Assembly (NCBI GenBank): GCA_965220935.1
Contig: OZ244857.1
Span: 3,906,001-3,970,000 of the forward strand
From: Bin80 sp965220935
GTDB taxonomy: Bacteria > Bacteroidota > Rhodothermia > Rhodothermales > Bin80
Reading direction: 5' to 3'
Length of the DNA: 64,000 bases
A program made the position numbers and the translations under genes. How positions within the stretch are numbered: the first letter of the stretch is position 1; each line of letters begins with the position of its first letter. Of the stretch, positions 27,259-34,995 are shown one piece after another. The notes under the pieces are model-generated. The model was given only the letters and a program-made list of their open reading frames with translations, was not told the origin of the DNA and made no database searches.

Positions 27259-27280
27259 GGTACTCACGTATATAACTCCC
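27259..27280 (-). repeat. Right terminal inverted repeat of the tnpB element
   Basis: Inverted partner of 25888-25909. Read inward on the minus strand it begins GGGAGTTATATACGTGAG. It lies about 100 bp upstream of the tnpB start. Confidence 0.85.
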
Positions 27281-27518
27281 CAAAAATACATATAGGAGTA
27301 TCACCGAGAAGGAAACCATTGTGCGTATCAGTAAGTTTGTGAGTTAGATAATACGAAATAGCCGCTCTTATTTTTGTGCATCATCAGTCAGACCAAAAAA
27401 GATGATACAATTCAGCATAGATTTTCAGTATGCGTGTAATCATTATTGTTTGAATTAAAGTTAAGGTGTCCTTGCGGTTGAATTGATGCGATATGATTTG
27501 TCAAAAATTAAATAATAA

Positions 27519-28958
27519 ATGGATTGGACAGGGTTACAACCAGAGATGATTCGTAGTGAACTCGCCGAAGTAGTTGGTGAGGCATATGTCTCTACCGACG
27601 ACTCCGACCGATTGGTCTATTCTACGGACTGGTTCTGGCTCCCCCAGATGTGGCTTGACAGAGGCGAAATTCCTAAGAAGCCTGATTACATCGTTCGCCC
27701 CAAGAATGCCAGTGAGATTTCTGAACTGCTAAAGATCGCAAACAGCTATCGTATTCCCGTCATTCCATGGGGAGGTGGGTCAGGATCTCAAGGCGGCGCA
27801 TTGCCTGTATTTGGTGGAATTATTCTTGATACAAAGCGGATGGACAAGATCATTGAGATTGATGAAACCTCTCTCACAGTCACTGCGGAGGCCGGTATCA
27901 ATGGAAAACAACTGGAGTGGGCCGTCAACGAAAAGGGGCTAATGCTACCTCATTATCCAGCATCCGCAAACTGTGCAACGCTGGGTGGATACCTTGCTCC
28001 GCGCGGTACTGGAACGATGAGTAATAAGTACGGTAAAGCCGAAGATCTTGTGCTTCAAATGCAGGTTGTGTTACCTGATGGCCATATTTTACGTACGCCG
28101 ATCGTCCCCCAGCACGCAGCAGGCCCCGATTTTTACCGCCTGTTTCTCGGATCTGAGGGAACGTTAGGTGTCATTACCGAAGCCACCATGCAGTTGGATT
28201 ATCTCCCCAGTTGCCGACTTCTACGCGCAGTACTATTTGATGATTTGACAAAGGCGCTTGAAGCTGGGCGTCAGATTATGACACGGCGCTTAAATCCATT
28301 TGTCATTCGCTTGTATGATCCTCAATCTACGGCTTCAAGAATTAAAAAGATTCTGGGGTATGAGTTGAGTGGGGCTTATATGGTATTAGGCTTTGATGGT
28401 GATGAAGAGATTGCGGCACTTCAAGAGAGTAAAGCAATGGATATCATCAATGGACTCGGAGCAAAAGATCTTGGGCGTGAACCAGGCGAAGTATGGTGGA
28501 ATCAGCGATATGACTTTTACTATCCACCCCAAAGTCTGAAACTCCCTTGGATGTATGGGACGACCGAGACTGTGACGACCTATGATAAAATTGAGAACCT
28601 TTATTACGCAGAAAAAAAAGCGGTGGAAGAAGGATATAAGGAGTGGAATGTAGACTTTATTGGTCATTTTTCTCATTGGTTTCATTGGGGCGTCATGGTT
28701 TACTCTCGGTTCATTATTCAGAACCCACCCGCTGATGCCAGAGAAGCGGTAAGGCTTCATAATCAAGTATGGAACACTGCAATGACAGCGGTCCTTGACA
28801 ATGGAGGCATGGTCAATGAACATCATGGTGTTGGTCTCAAACTTTCGCGCTTCATGCGCCGTCAATATGGAGATGCATGGCCTCTGTTGGAGCGAATCAA
28901 GAACGCCATTGACCCTAATGGCATCATGAATCCAGGTAAAGTGGGGTTTGGCCTTTGA
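27519..28958 (+). CDS. FAD-binding oxidase (GlcD / VAO family)
   Basis: 479-aa flavoprotein of the vanillyl-alcohol oxidase/glycolate oxidase subunit D family. Seen: the FAD-binding PCMH domain with VRPKNASEISELLKIANSY, PVIPWGGGSGSQGGALPVFGGI and GGYLAPRGTGTMSNKYGKAEDLVL, and the C-terminal FAD-oxidase domain ending in NEHHGVGLKLSRFM and NAIDPNGIMNPGKVG. Family members oxidise 2-hydroxy acids or phenolic alcohols in the cytoplasm and pass electrons to Fe-S partners. The next gene, 3 bp downstream, is an Fe-S protein, as in the GlcD-GlcF and lactate-oxidising pairs, so the two probably form one dehydrogenase. First gene of a five-gene cluster. The substrate cannot be read from the sequence. 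Confidence 0.88.
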   Translation: MDWTGLQPEMIRSELAEVVGEAYVSTDDSDRLVYSTDWFWLPQMWLDRGEIPKKPDYIVRPKNASEISELLKIANSYRIPVIPWGGGSGSQGGALPVFGGIILDTKRMDKIIEIDETSLTVTAEAGINGKQLEWAVNEKGLMLPHYPASANCATLGGYLAPRGTGTMSNKYGKAEDLVLQMQVVLPDGHILRTPIVPQHAAGPDFYRLFLGSEGTLGVITEATMQLDYLPSCRLLRAVLFDDLTKALEAGRQIMTRRLNPFVIRLYDPQSTASRIKKILGYELSGAYMVLGFDGDEEIAALQESKAMDIINGLGAKDLGREPGEVWWNQRYDFYYPPQSLKLPWMYGTTETVTTYDKIENLYYAEKKAVEEGYKEWNVDFIGHFSHWFHWGVMVYSRFIIQNPPADAREAVRLHNQVWNTAMTAVLDNGGMVNEHHGVGLKLSRFMRRQYGDAWPLLERIKNAIDPNGIMNPGKVGFGL

Positions 28959-28961
28959 TAA

Positions 28962-30053
28962 ATGAGTTCAGATTTAATATCAACGATTAACAATTGCCGT
29001 TTTTGTTTGATGTGCAGGCATGTGGCACCAGTGGGGCATGTGACGCATAATGAATCGTACACGCCTCATGGAATTGCTTTGGTTGCATCCATGCAACGCC
29101 AAGGAAGTACCTCCTGGGACACCAGCTCACTAAAGATACTATATGCAGAACCTGACGGCGGAAACTGCACGGCACACTGTGTCACAGATCAGCCTCTGCC
29201 AGCCGCCATTGCAGCCATTCGAGCCGAAGTGGCCGCTGATGGGCTTGCTCCATCTGAATTTTATCAGGTCAATGGCCAAATTCTCCAGAATCAATCAGCC
29301 TTTGGACTATATGAGCCATCCAATGGACACGGTGAATGGGGCATTTTTGTTGGAGACTCGGGTTTCAACCTTTCGCCAACTACAATGGAGGTCGCCGAGA
29401 AGCTTCTTAGGATCTGTGGGATTGATGCTGTTCGCGTTGGATGTGGGCTTGACAGTGGGTTTATTCCATGCTCACTGGGCTATCCTGATACGGCAAAAAA
29501 ACAAGCTGAACTGTGCATAGACGAAATACAAAGGACTGGAATTAAAAAACTGTTAGTCCTTTCTCCTCAAGATCTGTTCACATTTAGATACATGTATGAA
29601 GAGCGGCTGAGCATTATCCCTCCATCTAAGGTTGAGTATATAGACATCATAGAATTTTTGGCAGAGCAACTAAAACAAAAGGAGTTTAAACCTAAATCAT
29701 CAAAAGAGCATACGACCGCATATGTAGATCCGACACATGCTGTTCGCTTTCCGAGTCGTTTTGATGCTGCACGTGAACTTTCGGAAATCGCTCTCGGAGC
29801 GAAACCAATAGAATTGTTTTGGCGGAGGGAGCGCGCACATCCTGTTGGAAGTACGGCCATTCAGTTTACACGCCCTGATCTTGGAATTCAACTCACTGAA
29901 TCCCGGTTGGAGGATGCGGCAAGCCGCGGAGCAACAGCAGTGGTCTGCGATGACCCAGCAACCCTCCATGAACTTCGTTTGCGTAATCATACGAGCCTGC
30001 GTGTGCAGGGGCTCTATGAGTTGTTACTTGACCAATTGACTGAGAATAATTGA
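28962..30053 (+). CDS. Iron-sulfur (CCG/GlcF-like) oxidoreductase subunit
   Basis: 363-aa protein with an N-terminal cysteine cluster NCRFCLMCRHVAPVG, a shortened form of the 4Fe-4S motif of GlcF/LutA-type subunits. A further CTAHC pair occurs near residue 66. The middle part (GCGLDSGFIPCSLGYPD and KKLLVLSPQDLFTF) corresponds to the cysteine-containing redox domain of these proteins, but the classical CCG tripeptides are not intact. Only one clear cluster site is seen, against two ferredoxin-type sites in canonical GlcF. It lies 3 bp after the FAD oxidase and overlaps or abuts the next gene, so it is part of one transcript. Role as electron acceptor for the oxidase is inferred from position. 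Confidence 0.72.
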   Translation: MSSDLISTINNCRFCLMCRHVAPVGHVTHNESYTPHGIALVASMQRQGSTSWDTSSLKILYAEPDGGNCTAHCVTDQPLPAAIAAIRAEVAADGLAPSEFYQVNGQILQNQSAFGLYEPSNGHGEWGIFVGDSGFNLSPTTMEVAEKLLRICGIDAVRVGCGLDSGFIPCSLGYPDTAKKQAELCIDEIQRTGIKKLLVLSPQDLFTFRYMYEERLSIIPPSKVEYIDIIEFLAEQLKQKEFKPKSSKEHTTAYVDPTHAVRFPSRFDAARELSEIALGAKPIELFWRRERAHPVGSTAIQFTRPDLGIQLTESRLEDAASRGATAVVCDDPATLHELRLRNHTSLRVQGLYELLLDQLTENN

Positions 30054-30055
30054 TC

Positions 30056-31300
30056 ATGGACAAGACCGTTGTTCTAATTGGAACATTGGATACCAAAGGC
30101 CCAGAGATTGCATACTTACGGGATCAACTTCAGGCGCTAGGACTTTCTACTATTGTCATTGATTCAGGCATTCTTGGTGAGCCTTTAGATATCACCCCTG
30201 ATATTACCCATGAACAATCAGCGACCTATGCTGGAAGCGATCTTGAGGCGATGCGCTTAGCCGGTAGCCGAGGCAAGGCGGTAGACATGATGCGTGAATC
30301 TTTAAAAAATCTTATTCTGGAACTCTATCAAAATGGAAAGTTAGACGCAGCGGTCAGTATGGGTGGTGCAGAAGGGGCAGTCATGGGAGCAACGGCCATG
30401 ATGATGCTTCCTGTTGGTGTGCCAAAGGTTATCGTATCCCCAATTGCTTCAGGGCATCACTATTTTGCTCCACTTGTCGGGACTCGAGATATGATGATTG
30501 TCCATTCCGTCGTTGATATTCTCGGGCTAAATTCAATCGCATGTAGTGTTTTTGACAATGTTGCAGGGGCGTTGTACGGGATGGTGACTAAAGGGAGAGG
30601 CCTTGGTTCACCCAAAGGAAATAATGTGGCAATCACAATGCTTGGTAACACAACAACCTCGGTGATGTCCGCCAAAAATCGCTTAGAAGCCGCAGGTTAT
30701 GAAGCCGTCATCTTTCATTCAAATGGTGTCGGAGGACCCGCTATGGAAGAATTGGCAGGATTAGGCCAGTTTATCGGGGTGATTGACTTTACGACAAACG
30801 AAGTATATGATCCACTAGTGGGTGGAATTCATGATGGCGGTCCCGATCGGTTAGAAGTCATTGGTCAGTTGGGATTGCCGCAAATCGTCGTTCCAGGGTG
30901 TATAGATTTTAGTGTTTGGAGTACTGGCACCGTACCAGATGAACTCAGGGATCGCCCCATGTATGACCATAACCCAGAGTATGTGCTCGTCCGCGCGTCG
31001 GGAGATGAAATGGAGGAGTTGGGAAGAATCTTTGCCCGAAAACTCAATCCTGCAAAAGGCCCTGTCAAAATTGCGCTCCCTATCAGGGGGCTATCCATTC
31101 CTAACGTGCCAGGAGGAGTATTCTGGAATCCGGATGCCGATGCAAGATTTATTGGTGCTTTGAAACAGGATTTGCGAACAGATATTGCGATAGAACCTTA
31201 CGATTGCCATGTGAATGACCCACTATTTGGAGAGTCTGTGGCAGATTTATTTATTCAACTTATTGAGTCACAAAACAATGATTACATCATCAAAGAATAA
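30056..31300 (+). CDS. Tm-1-like / UPF0261 ATP-binding protein
   Basis: 414-residue protein of the Tm-1-like ATP-binding family (UPF0261). I use the ATG at 30056, three bases after the preceding stop; a TTG two codons upstream is also in frame. Seen: the N-terminal VVLIGTLDTKGPEIAYLRDQL, DAAVSMGGAEGAVMGATAMMMLP, SPIASGHHYFAPLVGTRDMMIVHSVVDI and, near the end, KIALPIRGLSIPN. Plant Tm-1 inhibits tobamovirus replication, but bacterial members sit in catabolic operons next to TIM-barrel hydrolases, and their reaction is not established. It overlaps the creatininase gene by 23 bp, strong evidence of translational coupling within the cluster. Confidence 0.88.
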   Translation: MDKTVVLIGTLDTKGPEIAYLRDQLQALGLSTIVIDSGILGEPLDITPDITHEQSATYAGSDLEAMRLAGSRGKAVDMMRESLKNLILELYQNGKLDAAVSMGGAEGAVMGATAMMMLPVGVPKVIVSPIASGHHYFAPLVGTRDMMIVHSVVDILGLNSIACSVFDNVAGALYGMVTKGRGLGSPKGNNVAITMLGNTTTSVMSAKNRLEAAGYEAVIFHSNGVGGPAMEELAGLGQFIGVIDFTTNEVYDPLVGGIHDGGPDRLEVIGQLGLPQIVVPGCIDFSVWSTGTVPDELRDRPMYDHNPEYVLVRASGDEMEELGRIFARKLNPAKGPVKIALPIRGLSIPNVPGGVFWNPDADARFIGALKQDLRTDIAIEPYDCHVNDPLFGESVADLFIQLIESQNNDYIIKE

Positions 31301-32204
31301 TTTTAGCCATCTACCGACATTGACAACGGGGGATGATGATTTCCGAGCACAATTTTTGTCTTGGGATCTCGGGAACCTTACGGTAACTGACATCAAAAAT
31401 TACCTAGAAAGCAAGGACACGATTCTTGTCCCTATTGCCAGTTTGGAGCAACACGGTGCGCATTTGCCTCTCTATACCGATACTGTGACAGCGGTCCATA
31501 TCTCTGAACGTGTGGCTCATATAATCGGTGTCTTGTATTCGCCGCCGATTTGGATGGGCTATTCTCCTCAGCATATGCATGAACCAGGGCAAGGTCGAGG
31601 GACTATCACGGTTCGTAGCACGACTCTTTTGGCGGTCATGCATGATGTTGCGCGCAGTTTGATCCATCATGGATTCAACAGGATTATCTTTATCAATGGG
31701 CACGGTTCAAATATCAAGGTGGTAGATCCTGTTCTCAGAAAGCTTCGTTATGAGACGGGTGCATTGATCAGTTTTGTTAAGCCCTACATGGAGCGATATA
31801 CGGGGATATTAAAGGGACTGATGGAAAATCCACCAGAAGAAACACCAGGGTGGCATGCAAGCGAGCTTGAAACGTCACAGGATTTAGCTTGGAATGAAGA
31901 TCTCGTACGTATGGAACGGGCAGAATTTACCAAGGCTCATATCCCCGACTTTCTTCCTAGATCTTTTGCTAAAAAAGACGGAATGCCCGATGTAGAATTT
32001 GAGGGATATACCTATTTTAATTTCCCAATGGATCATCATGAGTTTATTGAGAGTGGAGTCATTGGAAACCCGTTGCGTGCAACAAAAGAGAAGGGAGAGG
32101 AAGCATTTCGGCGATTATCCGAGCATGTTGCACGCGGCATTCTGGAACTCATGGAGGTTCCAGTGACGGTTCACAATCGTGAATTTGTAGATCGGGTGAT
32201 GTGA
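31278..32204 (+). CDS. Creatininase-family amidohydrolase
   Basis: 308-residue protein of the creatininase family, metal-dependent hydrolases that open cyclic amides or process formamide-type intermediates. Metal-binding signatures are seen: SLEQHGAHLPLYTDT (Glu, His, Asp), the loop NGHGSN, and HASELETS. The start is set at the ATG at 31278, because the longer frame from 31215 would lie inside the preceding gene and adds no conserved residues. It ends the plus-strand part of the cluster and is convergent with the epimerase. In sequenced genomes creatininase-family enzymes are often beside flavin oxidases and sugar-type epimerases, which fits here. Natural substrate unknown. Confidence 0.85.
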   Translation: MITSSKNNFSHLPTLTTGDDDFRAQFLSWDLGNLTVTDIKNYLESKDTILVPIASLEQHGAHLPLYTDTVTAVHISERVAHIIGVLYSPPIWMGYSPQHMHEPGQGRGTITVRSTTLLAVMHDVARSLIHHGFNRIIFINGHGSNIKVVDPVLRKLRYETGALISFVKPYMERYTGILKGLMENPPEETPGWHASELETSQDLAWNEDLVRMERAEFTKAHIPDFLPRSFAKKDGMPDVEFEGYTYFNFPMDHHEFIESGVIGNPLRATKEKGEEAFRRLSEHVARGILELMEVPVTVHNREFVDRVM

Positions 32205-32239
32205 GCGGAACAGTCTTTAGATCACCGACTACATCCGAA

Positions 32240-33127
32240 TTATGAAATCAGAGGCAGGAGTGTTTCGGCTGAGTGACGCACATGTAGGTCATAAAAATCG
32301 GTACTAAACACGCTACTTCCGTGATCTTCTAAAAATTTCCGCTCAGATTCCGAGATACCTTCTGGATTTTGATCCACACTATTTGGGAAACGATTGGCGG
32401 GAGTTCGATCAAGGGGCGGACAGAATTCTACCGAGAGAGCTCCATTATAGCCAATTTCTTTTAGGGCTTGGATGATAGGCGGCCAGTCAAAGGCACCCAT
32501 CCCGCAGGCCATGCGATTATTGTCGGCAACATGAAAATTCACCAGTCGATCTCCAGCTTGATAAATCGCTTCTATGGGATTATCCTCTTCAATATTCATA
32601 TGGAAGATGTCAAGGCAGACTCCGCAATCGTCTCCCACTGCTTCTGCGAGAGCTAATGCTTGAGCTCCGCGATTGATGAAGTAGGTTTCAAATCGATTGA
32701 TGGGTTCTATACCAATTTTGACCGAACATTTACGGGCATACTCGTTGATCTCTTTAAGAGCAGCAACACACCGTTCCCATTCCATTTCGGGGGTTGAGTC
32801 GGGGATCAGTTTACCGACTGTGCCAGGAACGATAGAAATAACGCTCCCTCCCAGTGCGCTTACCATTTGGATGCAGTCTTTTACATAGGTGACAGACCGA
32901 GCTCTTTGAACCTCATCTTTCGCCAATAGATTACGATCCTCCAGCATCAGAGTAACACTTCCCCAGCACTGTACACCATGATTATCAAGAAGACCTTTGA
33001 CCTTTGACAGATCATATTTATAGGGCTCTCCTTGAATTTCTAAAGCTGTGTACCCGTACTTGGCTAAACGCTTAACTGTCACGTCTAACGGTTCAGATTT
33101 CATCCAGTTATGAATTGCAAGATACAT
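32240..33127 (-). CDS. Sugar phosphate isomerase/epimerase (AP endonuclease 2-like TIM barrel)
   Basis: TIM-barrel protein of the xylose isomerase-like family. The start MYLAIHNWM at 33127 begins with the canonical first strand; the frame could begin 24 codons earlier but that piece is not conserved. Seen: ALEIQGE, VISIVPGT, IGIEPINRFETYF (a metal-binding glutamate), VCLDIFHMNIEE (aspartate and histidine), NFHVADNNR and LSVEFCPP (the last glutamate), the usual metal ligands of tagatose/psicose 3-epimerase and hydroxypyruvate isomerase relatives. It faces the four-gene cluster (36 bp between the stops), so it probably belongs to the same pathway. Exact sugar or keto acid unknown. Confidence 0.85.
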   Translation of the reverse strand: MYLAIHNWMKSEPLDVTVKRLAKYGYTALEIQGEPYKYDLSKVKGLLDNHGVQCWGSVTLMLEDRNLLAKDEVQRARSVTYVKDCIQMVSALGGSVISIVPGTVGKLIPDSTPEMEWERCVAALKEINEYARKCSVKIGIEPINRFETYFINRGAQALALAEAVGDDCGVCLDIFHMNIEEDNPIEAIYQAGDRLVNFHVADNNRMACGMGAFDWPPIIQALKEIGYNGALSVEFCPPLDRTPANRFPNSVDQNPEGISESERKFLEDHGSSVFSTDFYDLHVRHSAETLLPLIS

Positions 33128-33310
33128 GAAGAGACGTATATAGTTGACTGAATATAACCATTTTCCAACAAATATTAGATTAGTAATCAAGGATGTCATG
33201 CCGTGTAAACAGTTGATCCAAACAAGCTCACCCTGAATCTACCCATCATCACTCTTGAAGAGATAAAACTGCACCCCATTTTCAGGCACTTGCAGACAAT
33301 TTATTGCCTG

Positions 33311-33342
33311 TGACTAGGTGCAAGAACTCACACCTAGTTTTC
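33311..33342 (+). terminator. Hairpin followed by T-run
   Basis: Perfect 8-bp inverted repeat actaggtg / cacctagt (33313-33320 and 33331-33338) with a 10-base loop, followed on the plus strand by a short T-run. It has the form of a plus-strand terminator but lies in the gap between the divergent epimerase and hipB genes, where no plus-strand gene ends close by. It may instead be a regulatory hairpin or operator of the hipBA unit. Confidence 0.4.
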
Positions 33343-33451
33343 TGATAGCATCCACTTTTCAGTCGATTAAGGATTGAGCATTTAATGATATAGACACTCC
33401 TAAGTATTAAAATATTAGTATTTTTGCAAGAATTTAAATATAAATAGTACG

Positions 33452-33760
33452 ATGGTATTACTTATGACACCTACTAAGGCAAAAATTGTAATTGCTTCAA
33501 ACATGAAAGAGCGACGCTTGAATTTAAATCTCACGCAAGCTGGTCTAAGCAAACGTTCTGGGGTCGCGCTATCTACTCTCAGAAAGTTTGAGCAAAGTGG
33601 AGCTATCTCTCTTGATAACCTGCTGAAAATTATGCTGGTGGTTGGCGGACTCAACGAAATTGTTGAGGCAAGTATCCCCGGTCCGCATAGTTTTTCGTCT
33701 ATTGAGGAAGTAATTTCCAGTAAAACTCATTTAAAACGTAAGCGTGGTACTCGTTCATGA
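33452..33760 (+). CDS. hipB: HipB-like antitoxin, XRE helix-turn-helix
   Basis: Small Cro/C1-type DNA-binding protein, up to 102 aa. The helix-turn-helix spans about residues 24-50 (LTQAGLSKRSGVALSTLRKFEQSG). The real start may be an internal ATG: the first codons MVLLMTP give M5, and M18 begins the conserved domain. Antitoxins of this type neutralise the partner kinase and repress their own promoter. The AT-rich upstream stretch around 33400-33422 has a loose palindromic look and could be the operator. The stop overlaps the hipA start by 4 bp, showing translational coupling. Confidence 0.85.
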   Translation: MVLLMTPTKAKIVIASNMKERRLNLNLTQAGLSKRSGVALSTLRKFEQSGAISLDNLLKIMLVVGGLNEIVEASIPGPHSFSSIEEVISSKTHLKRKRGTRS

Positions 33761-34995
33761 TACATGTGCCAGTCACTCAGATTCAAGTAAGTCTGGATTT
33801 TGGAGGTGGTACCACCTCGGTGGGACATCTAGCCATTCGGGGTAGCATAATATATTTTCAATATGACCCAGTTTTTGTGCTCCAAGGCCTTGAGATTTCG
33901 CCTTTCCGATTACCACTGTCAACCGAGTTACATACGTTTGATTCAACTCTTTTTGAAGGCTTGCCTGGGGTCTTCAATGATAGCTTGCCAGATGGTTGGG
34001 GACGTTTATTGTTTGATAGGCTCATGCGGGAAAAAGGAGTGATACCTGAAATGTTAAGTCCACTTGATCGGCTAGCACATATTGGTACATCCGGGATGGG
34101 AGCGATCGTATATGAGCCAACCCATTATGAAAATATAGATCAATCTGAGTTAGATATGGACTGGTTTGCCCAGCAGTCAAAAAATGTTTTGAGAGGCAAA
34201 GCCCAGGATGTTCTGGATGAGTTGCTTATACTCAATGGATCATCCGCAGGTGCTCGCCCAAAAGCGCTGGTTAGATATGATCCGAGAAGTGGGCAAATCA
34301 TTTATGGTGGCCAATATTTTCCGAAAGAGTATGAGCCATGGATAGTCAAATTTGCGAATACCCGGGATGGCCATGACGCAGGGTCTATTGAATATATCTA
34401 TTCGGAAATGGCGAGGCAGGCTGGGATCAATGTACCCGACACCCACCTATTCCCTGCAAGGGAGGGAGGCGGATATTTTGCAGTCAAGCGTTTTGATCAA
34501 TGGGATGATAAACGCCTTCATAAGCACACCGTTTGCGGGTTATTACATTCGGATTACAGATTTCCAGCATTAGATTATCGGGACTTACTTGAACTGACCA
34601 TGCATTTGACGCGCGACATCCGAGAGTTAAAAAAAATGTTTCAACTTGCAGCCTTCAACATTATGGCTCATAACCGCGACGATCACTCTAAAAACTTTTC
34701 ATTTTTGATGGATGAAACTGGAGAATGGAAGCTTTCTCCAGCCTACGACCTCACATTTTCTCATGGTCCAGGAGGAGAGCAGAGCACAACGGTAATGGGT
34801 GAGGGTAAATCGCCCACAATTGCGCATCTTCGCGCATTGGCGGGGCATGCTGGGATAAAGCCTAACACTGCTGAAGAAATCATTGATCAGACAAGATTTT
34901 CACTTTTACAATGGAGTAAACTGTCAAAGTCCTATGATGTGAGTAGTACTACTCAAGATTTAGTTCAAAGACAGCTCAACGAATTATTGAAATAG
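33757..34995 (+). CDS. hipA: HipA-family serine/threonine kinase toxin
   Basis: 412-aa HipA-type kinase, partner of the HipB-like protein. Known HipA phosphorylates GltX and so causes growth arrest; other subgroups have different targets. Seen: the N-terminal subdomain with GLPGVFNDSLPDGWGRLLFDRL, the GSSAGARPKALV stretch, WIVKFAN (phosphate-binding lysine), the catalytic HNRDDHSKNFSF (D308, N313) and the metal-binding YDLTFSHG (D331). Length and all key residues are normal, so the module is probably functional, unlike the solitary broken hipA at 19161-20337. Followed by 1.35 kb without convincing genes. Confidence 0.9.
   Translation: MIHVPVTQIQVSLDFGGGTTSVGHLAIRGSIIYFQYDPVFVLQGLEISPFRLPLSTELHTFDSTLFEGLPGVFNDSLPDGWGRLLFDRLMREKGVIPEMLSPLDRLAHIGTSGMGAIVYEPTHYENIDQSELDMDWFAQQSKNVLRGKAQDVLDELLILNGSSAGARPKALVRYDPRSGQIIYGGQYFPKEYEPWIVKFANTRDGHDAGSIEYIYSEMARQAGINVPDTHLFPAREGGGYFAVKRFDQWDDKRLHKHTVCGLLHSDYRFPALDYRDLLELTMHLTRDIRELKKMFQLAAFNIMAHNRDDHSKNFSFLMDETGEWKLSPAYDLTFSHGPGGEQSTTVMGEGKSPTIAHLRALAGHAGIKPNTAEEIIDQTRFSLLQWSKLSKSYDVSSTTQDLVQRQLNELLK

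Larger units (their letters stand above)
25888..27280 (-). mobile_element. tnpB-carrying element with IS1595-like terminal inverted repeats
   Basis: 1393-bp unit bounded by 22-bp inverted repeats (25888-25909 and 27259-27280, one mismatch) that start GGGRRTTATATACGT. The only gene inside is a broken tnpB on the minus strand; no tnpA or DDE transposase is present. IS200/IS605 elements normally end in subterminal hairpins rather than true terminal inverted repeats. The outer 15 bp match the ends of the IS1595-family transposon at 39742-42352. The 8-bp flanks differ (ttaatgaa on the left, caaaaata on the right), so no target duplication remains, and the interrupted methyltransferase does not resume on the right. 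Best reading: a non-autonomous IS1595-type element carrying tnpB, followed by a flanking deletion. Confidence 0.75.

Noticed and set aside
25888..27280. Standard IS200/IS605 element with tnpA
   Set aside because: No Y1 transposase frame is present on either strand and the ends are true inverted repeats.
25880..27288. 8-bp target duplication around the tnpB element
   Set aside because: Left flank ttaatgaa and right flank caaaaata do not match, and the interrupted gene does not resume; any duplication has been lost.
33400..33422. Palindromic operator for hipBA
   Set aside because: The AT-rich near-palindrome is imperfect and does not contain the known HipB half-sites; not enough to call.
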